From: Myxococcota bacterium
GTDB taxonomy: Bacteria > Myxococcota_A > Polyangia > HGW-17
Length of the DNA: 5,723 nt
NCBI GenBank assembly: GCA_018821745.1
Contig: JAHJLU010000507.1
Span: 1-5,723, forward strand
Reading direction: 5' to 3'
Numbering within the stretch: the first letter of the stretch is position 1; every line of letters begins with the position of its first letter. Below the pieces are notes generated by a model, which had not been told where the DNA came from, searched no databases, and saw only the letters and a program-made list of their open reading frames with translations. A program made the position numbers and the translations under genes. This document shows positions 1 to 5,723 of the stretch, in pieces.

Positions 1-1136
1 ATATCACCGGACATGAACTTTGTGGGGGGCATGTATTTAAGCGGAGAGTTGGGGAATATCTCCCGAAGCATCATGGCCTGACCGAGCTCCAGCAGGAACC
101 CGTCTTTAATCTCCGGGTCAATCTCGAAGGCATGACCCAGTCCCAGAAGCTCAGCGGGAAGCCCGGACCGAAAACCAAAGGCCTCGTTGATACAATCCGA
201 CGCGAGCACTGTGTGAGCGGACTCCACGGCGTCGGCGGTGGTGAGGTAGTTGTCCTCCCCCGTGTTGATGATGATCTCCGCCGCGGAGTTGATAACCCGC
301 GAAAAGTATTGGTCAACAAAAGTTCTGATGGGATTGATGTCACGAAACAGGATCCCGTACATGGAATCGTTAAGCATCATATCCAGCCGCTCGAATGCGC
401 CTGTAACAACAATCTCCGGCATGCACAAGCCGCTGGCATAATTCACCAGTCTTACATAGTGACCCGTCTGGGCAGAGACCTCATCGAGGGCCTGTCGCAT
501 GATCCGAAAATTTTCCTGGGTCGCATAGGTTCCCCCGAAACCTTCCGTGGTGGGTCCATAGGGGATGTAGTCAAGGAGGGACTGCCCCGTGGTGCGAATG
601 ACCGCCACGATGTCCGCACCCTTCTGGGCCGCGGCCTTTGCCTGCTCCACATCCTCATAAATATTTCCTGTGGCGACAATTACATAGAGCCAGGGCTGCT
701 CCCGTGAAGGGTACCGCTGGAGAAGCTCTTTTCGGGTCTCCACCTGGGCGCTGATCCGCTGGAGACCTTCCTTGGCCAGCTCACCCATAAACTGATTCAC
801 TTCGTCCATGGGCACGCCGTGTGCGAGCGTCAGGGTCACCGCTTTTTCATCGATCCTTTGTGCCAAAGTATTGATGTCAGTGTTGTGCCGAAGCATCCCC
901 GCGGCCACCACAGGGGCGGCTCCAAATTGGAGTGAGTCATTGAGATGCTGGACCACAACGTTGGGATAGGGGACCCCATCTTCGTTGGCCCCGTCAAGAC
1001 CCATCAGCCGCAAGACAGCCCGCTCAACGGTGGTGGTCGTGTGTTTTTTCAGGAGGGGTGCCAGATCGTCAACAATACGAGCTGCGCTTCCCCGCATGGA
1101 TTCTATGATATTCTTATCCAGTCCCAATCGTGACAT
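1..1136 (-). CDS. kamD: Lysine 5,6-aminomutase alpha subunit, 3' end cut by the left edge
   Basis: The enzyme moves the terminal amino group of D-lysine or L-beta-lysine from carbon 6 to carbon 5, using adenosylcobalamin and PLP; it acts in the cytoplasm in lysine fermentation, paired with the beta subunit KamE. The frame has no stop from the ATG at 1134-1136 to the left edge: 378 of roughly 520 expected residues. Matches to the clostridial protein, recalled from memory, run throughout: HTTTTVERAV (about residue 32), LYVIVATGNIYED (150-162), VIRTTGQSLLDYIPYG (180-194), TEGFGGTYATQENFRIMR (197-214), ASGLCMPEI (234-242), YGILFRDIN (260-268), NTGEDNYLTTADA (291-303) and LKYMPPTKFM (366-375). R181 and S186 correspond to Arg184 and Ser189, which I recall as PLP contacts in the clostridial structure. 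The start is supported by GGAG five bases upstream and by an N-terminus that lines up with the family. The missing part is the C-terminal portion; kamE is expected next, off the window. Ornithine aminomutase (OraE) is a less good fit. Confidence 0.96.
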   Translation of the reverse strand, partial: MSRLGLDKNIIESMRGSAARIVDDLAPLLKKHTTTTVERAVLRLMGLDGANEDGVPYPNVVVQHLNDSLQFGAAPVVAAGMLRHNTDINTLAQRIDEKAVTLTLAHGVPMDEVNQFMGELAKEGLQRISAQVETRKELLQRYPSREQPWLYVIVATGNIYEDVEQAKAAAQKGADIVAVIRTTGQSLLDYIPYGPTTEGFGGTYATQENFRIMRQALDEVSAQTGHYVRLVNYASGLCMPEIVVTGAFERLDMMLNDSMYGILFRDINPIRTFVDQYFSRVINSAAEIIINTGEDNYLTTADAVESAHTVLASDCINEAFGFRSGLPAELLGLGHAFEIDPEIKDGFLLELGQAMMLREIFPNSPLKYMPPTKFMSGD

Positions 1137-1195
1137 GGTGACTCCAGTGGGTGTGAGAAATGCGGTCTGGCGAGAGAAAAGTGGGCGGCTGGGCC
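1137..1195 (-). other. Short spacer between the lipoprotein gene and kamD
   Basis: These 59 bases contain the kamD ribosome binding site and otherwise nothing I can name. There is no clear -35/-10 pair, no stem with a T-run and no riboswitch-sized structure. This fits cotranscription with the upstream genes, but a promoter of unfamiliar type cannot be excluded. Confidence 0.5.
1142..1145 (-). promoter_or_regulatory. Ribosome binding site of kamD
   Basis: On the minus strand GGAG lies five bases before the ATG at 1134-1136. It fixes the kamD start. The frame stays open further upstream, into the lipoprotein gene, so the site and the family alignment together decide the start. Confidence 0.7.
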
Positions 1196-1393
1196 TTACT
1201 TGATGTAACCGGGGCAGTTGTCTCCCTCACACAGCTCACCGGAGGTTTTTCTTTTCACCACCGTGCCCATTGCCGTCTTTGTGGAGCTGTTGCCCTTATC
1301 AGCAGTTGTTTTTCCTTCATTGTCAGTGCTCTTGTTGGTACAACCCGCAAACATGAATAGAACCACAGCCAGGGATAAAAATGCACGCACCAT
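1196..1393 (-). CDS. Small putative lipoprotein with a CxxxxC tail, function unknown
   Basis: I do not recognise this protein. It has 65 residues and ends with TAA. Residues 1-17 form a type II signal peptide: short basic start (MVR), hydrophobic stretch AFLSLAVVLFMF, then the lipobox FAGC with the lipidated cysteine at 18. Phe at -3 is less common than Leu but tolerated. Thr at +2 is not the Asp inner-membrane retention signal, so by the proteobacterial Lol rule the outer membrane is the likely destination. The mature 48 residues are first a low-complexity, Thr/Ser/Lys/Asn-rich tether (about 19-41), then a basic patch (VVKRK, 45-49), then a short tail with two cysteines, C55 and C60, in CEGDNCPGYIK. 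The tail could form a disulfide or bind a metal; that is inference. I chose the ATG at 1391-1393 because GGGAGG sits seven bases before it; the alternative ATG at 1406-1408 overlaps that site and would add MGGFI. The gene lies 48 nt after the TPR gene and 59 nt before kamD. Confidence 0.8.
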   Translation of the reverse strand: MVRAFLSLAVVLFMFAGCTNKSTDNEGKTTADKGNSSTKTAMGTVVKRKTSGELCEGDNCPGYIK

Positions 1394-1400
1394 GATGAAG

Positions 1401-1406
1401 CCTCCC
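1401..1406 (-). promoter_or_regulatory. Ribosome binding site that decides the lipoprotein start
   Basis: The minus strand carries GGGAGG with a seven-base spacer to the ATG at 1391-1393. An in-frame ATG at 1406-1408 overlaps this site and has no comparable purine run before it, so the downstream ATG is preferred. Confidence 0.75.
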
Positions 1407-1416
1407 ATATCAGGAA

Positions 1417-1435
1417 CGGGGCCATACGGCCCCCG
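1417..1435 (-). other. GC-rich hairpin in the spacer after the TPR gene
   Basis: A perfect six-base stem, GGGGCC / GGCCCC, closes a four-base loop (minus strand GTAT). A further C-G pair is possible across one bulged G. It sits 6 nt after the TAG of the TPR gene and 11 nt before the lipoprotein ribosome binding site. Neither strand has a T-run following it, so it is not a standard intrinsic terminator. It may be an intercistronic stem that slows decay or partly attenuates transcription, or it may be a Rho-dependent or incidental structure. Confidence 0.45.
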
Positions 1436-1441
1436 AAAACT

Positions 1442-4400
1442 CTAGTTGTCCTCGATACGAACCGAGAATATCTTTCTCAGTTCAAAATATTTTTCAGAGG
1501 TCGCGAAGCGGAAGAGTGCGTCAGCCTTCTGCTTGGCACCGAGTCCGCCGGGCAGCATGGGCTCTGACTTAACCACTCCCATGGCCACATCCAGATCCTG
1601 AACAATGGTCAGTCCGGCGCGATGCGAAGAGATCTCGATGGCCTGCAGATATTTGGTGATATCGGGGACATAGTTGGCCTGAGCCATACGCTGCACGATG
1701 GTCGTCAGGTACTGTTTGCTCTGATCGGGGACGAGCCCCGCCAGTTGGGCGGCGCTCTGGTTGAGAACATTGGCGTCTCCGGGCAGCGGCATGGTCTGAT
1801 TCACCATGCGAATGGCACCGAACACAAGACCCACAAATTCGCCGGTGGAACCCACCAGTTTGGTGAGATAGTGTTCGGGTCTCAGATAGGTCAGTTCCCG
1901 GGCAATAATAAAGGCCAGGGCAGAGTCGAGGTGTCCCTGCAGGAGATCCTGTCCTACGGTCACGATGGGAACTCGCTGTCCCTTGTCCAGGGCGATATTA
2001 TGCCCGAGACCACCGCGCCTGTCGCCGAGAATGTAGAGCTCGGGGTATTCTACGCCCATGTAGTCAAGCACATAGAAGAACATCTTTTCAAAGATGGGCC
2101 CGTCAGTTGTGCGCTCGCTGCGGCGGCGTCTGTCGAGACCATAATCCTTGAACTGGCGGCCCTTGACCATGGAGATGGGCATGGAGATGGATGCGAGAAT
2201 GTTACGAAGGAAGATATCCTCATCTTCGGAGATGAGGAAGCGGTTCCAGATGTCGTCGGAGAAGTTACCCTTGAGCTGTTTGACTCTCAGGGGTTTATAC
2301 TGCTTGTAGAAACCAATCTCCTCAGCTTCAGCCACCTTGGCATGGGTCAACGCCGAGGCGATACACCAGGCTTTGTCATACTGGCTCATTTCATAATAGA
2401 GTTTGTACAACGATTTGAGGGACTCCATGTTGAATGGATTCCGCTCCAGAATCTCCTGATGTTTGATGATCGCCTTGTCGTAGGTGTCGGGGCCGGCGAG
2501 GAAATAAAGCTCTGCCAGGATCTCGTCACGATTCTGATCACCGGGGGCCATCTGGACAGCGTTCTCGAAGGACTGCATGGCTTTGTGGAAATCACCGATA
2601 CGTGTGCGGTAAATCTCTCCCAGTGCATGGAAGAGGGTCACAATGAGACCTTTGTTGTCGGGATCCTTCTCCATGACGCGCTTGAGCATTTTCCTGTAGT
2701 TGCGCTCCTGGAGTGTCCAGTCTTTTCGTGACGTGAGGATCTTGTCAATGTACTGGAAGGCCTTGAGGTTGTTGTGGTCATCATCGAGCACCAGGTTGTA
2801 GTACTCAATGGCTTCATCGGGGGAGTTGATGAAGGACCGGTAGATTCCACCCACGGAGTAGTGGTATTTGGAACGGACCATGGGATCCGATTCCTTCTCC
2901 GCCAAAATCTTCATGAGACGGACAACTTTTTTCCATTGCTCCGTGGTCTGATACAGCTCGATCAGTTCGTGGATGAGGATGGTGTTGTCAGGATCAAGCT
3001 CATGGGCCATGTTGTATGCGTCGATGGCCTTTTTGTCGTCCTTCACCTTGTCGCGCTGATACTCGCCCAGTTTGGAGAGCAGATCCACCTTGGTGGCCAT
3101 ATCGAAGGTGGCCTCGATGATCTGTTCTTTGATATCGGCGGCAGCCTTGTAATTTCGCTCATGCTCATGGAGTTCAATCATGGCCTCAAGGGTCGGGACA
3201 TGATTTTTGTCCATCTCGAGAGCTTTTTCATAGAGGTTCAGGGCTCTGCGGACGTCGTGCTGCTTGAAGCGAATATTACCGAGATTATAATATATCTCTG
3301 TATGGAGGGCTTCATCTTCGCTGTTCTGCAGGTGCACGAGAATCTGCTTATACTTGTTGAAGGCGTCATCCCATTTTTCCAGGGAGTAGTAGGTCGAGGC
3401 AAGCCCCATGAGAATGGGGAGGCTCGTCTTCTCCAACTCAAAGGCGTCGTTGTAAGCTTTCAGTGCTCTGTCAAGATCACCCTTGGCCTGGGAGGATTTA
3501 CCATAGCGGAAGTTCACCTTGACCATGACTTCCCGGTCGGTATCCTGGGATTTGAGTTTCCTGACCAGCATCTGGAGATGGGGGAAGGCCTCCCCATAAT
3601 TTTCGCGCTGCCACAGAATGTCCACATAACGCATGGCCGCGTTTACATGCTCGGGATCAAGTTCGAGGCACTGTTCAAACAGATCCGCGGCCCGATCGTA
3701 TTCTTCGAGGTGATCGAGATAAATCACACCACCGTCATACAGGTAGGCTGCCTTGTCGACCACGTTTACCGTATGCTGCTGTGCCGTCTCCAGCAGACGG
3801 GAGGCCTTGATCCAGTCTCCACGTCCTTCGTAGATTCTGGAGAGATCTCTGAGTGCCGGGACGAAGGAGGGGTTAATGGCCATGGCCTCAGCGTAGAGCC
3901 GCTCGGCCTCGTCCAGATCCATGAGGTGCTCTTCACTGATCTTGCCTATACGATGATAGAGTTCAACTCTTTCATGGGGCTCGTCCACCAGGTTGACCAG
4001 TCTCTGGCTGACTCTGAGGGATTTGTCCCACTCCTCTGCGGCTTCGTAGAGGCGTGAGAGGGCCGAGAGGGCCTCAAGGTCATTCTCCTCTTCATCGAGG
4101 ATGGAGGCATAGCAGTCAATGGCCCGCTCGGGCTCATTGAGCTGTTTTTCCAGAATAAGGGCCGCTGCTTTATACAGACGAACCTTCTCGCCGGGATCAA
4201 AGGTGGAACCGATGTGACGATAGAGAACGTCAATGTATTCCGTCCATTTTTTCTCCTGCCGATACAACCGGGCCAGGTTCCGATAGGCACCCTCGTCTGT
4301 ACCGCTGATCTCCAGAATGGCCTCATAGCATTCGATGGATTTGTCCACCTTCTCATAATGCTCTTCCCATACAGCGGCCATCTGATGGTACTTCATAACC

Positions 4401-5723
4401 ATCTCTTCGTCGTTGGAGATATATTCCATCTGCCGCTCAAGGAGGGCCAGGAACTCTTCCATGTCACCTATCTTATCGTAGAGCCGCTCCAAAAAGCGCA
4501 TGGTGGGAAGATGATCGGGGTTTGTCTCAAGGATGGTTGTGAGCACCTCGACGGCTTTGGAAGGAGCCTCGCGCCGATCGTCATAGAGCTCGGCGATCCG
4601 GATTTTCAGATCGATGATCTCCTCTTCGTCCTGACTTTGCTCCACCTTCTCCCACAACAGATTGATGAGTTCCCGCCAGTTCTCGGTTTCGGCCAGGAGG
4701 CGCTCGAGAGCCTGCATGGGTTCCGGCTTCTCTGGCTCGGCTTCGTGGGCAACCTTGAAGAAGCGGACCGCTTCGTGGAAGTCGCCGAAGTCTTTTTCAT
4801 GAACTCTGGCGAGTTCCATGGCGGCCTTGAAACGCAGCTCAGTACGACTCTCAACCTCAAGGGCTTTCTTCAGTTCCTCGATATATTCGGAGATAGAGTT
4901 ATTGATCTTGTGTACATCGGCCAGAGCCAGGTGAACACCGCCATGGTTGGGATCGTGTTTGAGGGCTGTGCGGAGTACCGCGGTGGCCTTCTCCACATCA
5001 TCGAGTTTCTCACAGTACCAGGAGCCGGTTTTCGTGAGGAGGTCGCATTTCACCTTGCGGTCATCGATTGCCTCTGCCGTCTCTTCGTACATGGTGATCA
5101 ACTCTTCCCATGTATCGTCAATATCCGTAATGCGCTCAAGCCTGCGGGCGGTCTCGTCGTTGGTGGGATCGAAGTCAAAGGCCATGGCCAGCACTTCAAA
5201 CGCCTGCTTGCGGTCGTTCATCTTGTCTTCCATAACCGCGGCCAGCTTCTGGAGACCCAGCACAATCTCTTCGATATGGTCCTTGGGAATCGAGGAGAGA
5301 TCCTCGTTGTTTCCACCCAGCGCGGAGTGACGGTCGAGATAGACTTCACTCAGCTCTTTCCAGTGTTCCCGTGCCGTATAGAGACGCTCGATATTCTCGT
5401 ATGCCTCCTGGTGCAGGTGGTTGATCTTGAGGATTCGGGCGAAGGCTTCCGCTGCCTCATCAAGACCAGAAAGGCGGTTTTCCCACAGCGCCGCTATCTG
5501 AAGAAGGAGCTCGATTTTTCGCTCGCCGGTGGGAGCGATCTTGAGTTTCTCTTCAATGATGCGGATGGTGTTGGTCCACATCTCACCCTGGGTGTACAGT
5601 ATTTCCAGGGCTTCGAGGGCTTCTGCATCGCCGACAGAAAGTCTCAGGACATTTTCAAATGCGCTGATGGCGTTATCGGCGCGCACCAGGTATTCTTTCT
5701 CGATGGTACCAATCCGGGCATAG
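1442..5723 (-). CDS. Giant TPR-repeat protein with a degenerate M48-like C-terminal domain, 5' end missing
   Basis: The visible part is 1,426 residues; residue 1 here is the Tyr at 5720-5722. The frame is open to the right edge and the first residues (AISAFENVLRL after a charged helix) already read as TPR helices, so the real start is outside; the GTG at 5684-5686 is not a convincing start. Residues 1 to about 1130 are tandem TPR-like helical pairs, with the usual A/G/Y/A-P spacing (for example ALNLYEKALEMDKNHVPTLE). A larger module of roughly 75 residues recurs about 15 times, each marked by a W- or Y-centred helix such as EHWKELSEVY, DTWEELITMY, ENWRELINLL, KKWTEYIDVL and EQWKKVVRLM. Such solenoids bind proteins. 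Residues of about 1150-1426 form a globular domain: PELYI at 1227-1231, then IVTVGQDLL, RELTY at 1275-1279 where M48 peptidases have HExxH, and EISSHRAGL at 1363-1371 where they have ExSADRAGL. No membrane segment is seen. Partner and process are unknown; a scaffold is the best inference. The stop is TAG at 1442-1444. Confidence 0.93.
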   Translation of the reverse strand, partial: YARIGTIEKEYLVRADNAISAFENVLRLSVGDAEALEALEILYTQGEMWTNTIRIIEEKLKIAPTGERKIELLLQIAALWENRLSGLDEAAEAFARILKINHLHQEAYENIERLYTAREHWKELSEVYLDRHSALGGNNEDLSSIPKDHIEEIVLGLQKLAAVMEDKMNDRKQAFEVLAMAFDFDPTNDETARRLERITDIDDTWEELITMYEETAEAIDDRKVKCDLLTKTGSWYCEKLDDVEKATAVLRTALKHDPNHGGVHLALADVHKINNSISEYIEELKKALEVESRTELRFKAAMELARVHEKDFGDFHEAVRFFKVAHEAEPEKPEPMQALERLLAETENWRELINLLWEKVEQSQDEEEIIDLKIRIAELYDDRREAPSKAVEVLTTILETNPDHLPTMRFLERLYDKIGDMEEFLALLERQMEYISNDEEMVMKYHQMAAVWEEHYEKVDKSIECYEAILEISGTDEGAYRNLARLYRQEKKWTEYIDVLYRHIGSTFDPGEKVRLYKAAALILEKQLNEPERAIDCYASILDEEENDLEALSALSRLYEAAEEWDKSLRVSQRLVNLVDEPHERVELYHRIGKISEEHLMDLDEAERLYAEAMAINPSFVPALRDLSRIYEGRGDWIKASRLLETAQQHTVNVVDKAAYLYDGGVIYLDHLEEYDRAADLFEQCLELDPEHVNAAMRYVDILWQRENYGEAFPHLQMLVRKLKSQDTDREVMVKVNFRYGKSSQAKGDLDRALKAYNDAFELEKTSLPILMGLASTYYSLEKWDDAFNKYKQILVHLQNSEDEALHTEIYYNLGNIRFKQHDVRRALNLYEKALEMDKNHVPTLEAMIELHEHERNYKAAADIKEQIIEATFDMATKVDLLSKLGEYQRDKVKDDKKAIDAYNMAHELDPDNTILIHELIELYQTTEQWKKVVRLMKILAEKESDPMVRSKYHYSVGGIYRSFINSPDEAIEYYNLVLDDDHNNLKAFQYIDKILTSRKDWTLQERNYRKMLKRVMEKDPDNKGLIVTLFHALGEIYRTRIGDFHKAMQSFENAVQMAPGDQNRDEILAELYFLAGPDTYDKAIIKHQEILERNPFNMESLKSLYKLYYEMSQYDKAWCIASALTHAKVAEAEEIGFYKQYKPLRVKQLKGNFSDDIWNRFLISEDEDIFLRNILASISMPISMVKGRQFKDYGLDRRRRSERTTDGPIFEKMFFYVLDYMGVEYPELYILGDRRGGLGHNIALDKGQRVPIVTVGQDLLQGHLDSALAFIIARELTYLRPEHYLTKLVGSTGEFVGLVFGAIRMVNQTMPLPGDANVLNQSAAQLAGLVPDQSKQYLTTIVQRMAQANYVPDITKYLQAIEISSHRAGLTIVQDLDVAMGVVKSEPMLPGGLGAKQKADALFRFATSEKYFELRKIFSVRIEDN
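1610..1900 (-). other. Degenerate zinc-site region of the M48-like domain
   Basis: This stretch encodes RELTY (1886-1900) and EISSHRAGL (1610-1636), the two places where an M48 peptidase would carry its zinc ligands and catalytic glutamate. The glutamates remain (E1276, E1363), but both histidines of HExxH are replaced by Arg and Tyr, and the usual Asp of the second motif is His1367. The surrounding pattern (hydrophobic helix before the motif, YLRPEHYL after it, RAGLxxxQDxxVA following the second motif) resembles M48 members. The fold assignment comes from pattern memory and not from a profile search. Confidence 0.55.

Noticed and set aside
132..707. Open plus-strand frame of 191 codons
   Set aside because: It lies entirely opposite kamD, whose minus-strand translation matches a known enzyme along its length. 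The plus-strand product has no recognisable domain and is a by-product of codon bias.
1406..1408. Upstream ATG as the lipoprotein start
   Set aside because: It overlaps the GGGAGG that serves the ATG at 1391-1393, and the extra residues MGGFI add nothing to a standard signal peptide.
1417..1435. Intrinsic terminator after the TPR gene
   Set aside because: The stem is good, but it is followed by TTCCTG on the minus strand and GAAAAC on the plus strand, so neither direction has the needed T-run.
1886..1900. Active metalloprotease site in the TPR protein
   Set aside because: Both zinc-binding histidines are replaced (RELTY for HExxH), and the second motif has His in place of the usual Asp. No intact HExxH was seen elsewhere in the visible protein.
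1622..2731. Long plus-strand frame of 369 codons
   Set aside because: It is antisense to the C-terminal part of the TPR gene and its translation shows no family pattern. The opposite strand has clear TPR and M48-like motifs.
2774..4057. Long plus-strand frame of 427 codons
   Set aside because: It mirrors the repetitive TPR coding sequence. Glu, Asp and Leu codons read backward rarely give stops, so long antisense frames are expected.
5684..5686. GTG as the start of the TPR protein
   Set aside because: The same frame is open for 12 more codons to the window edge and those residues continue a TPR-like helix. No ribosome binding site precedes the GTG.

Overview
The window holds three genes, all on the minus strand, that fill almost all of it. 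In transcription order (right to left) they are: a giant tetratricopeptide-repeat (TPR) protein whose start lies beyond the right edge (1442-5723); a 65-residue lipoprotein (1196-1393); and the first 378 codons of kamD, the alpha subunit of D-lysine (or L-beta-lysine) 5,6-aminomutase, which runs off the left edge (1-1136). The spacers are 48 and 59 nt. No promoter or U-tailed terminator is recognisable in either, so a single transcript is plausible but not shown.

kamD is the firmest identification. Its protein can be followed nearly residue by residue against the clostridial enzyme, including the 'IRTTGQS' and 'ATGNIYED' motifs. It places a step of anaerobic lysine breakdown (adenosylcobalamin- and PLP-dependent 5,6-amino shift) in this organism. 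The partner subunit gene kamE would be expected beyond the left edge.

The large protein is a TPR solenoid of about 1,130 visible residues ending in a globular domain of about 275 residues. That domain reads like a degenerate M48-type metallopeptidase fold: the zinc-binding HExxH is RELTY, and the usual downstream ExxxD motif is EISSH. It is therefore more likely a binding or scaffolding domain than a protease.

The organism is most likely a Gram-negative bacterium: the lipoprotein has a type II signal peptide and Thr at +2. Very long TPR proteins with this kind of C-terminal domain are, as far as I recall, typical of Myxococcota, Bradymonadota and related former Deltaproteobacteria, so that is the favoured guess at modest confidence. 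The base composition is moderately GC-rich, with no patch that looks foreign. No RNA gene, mobile element, CRISPR array or defence system was found. There is no gene-free stretch longer than 59 nt.
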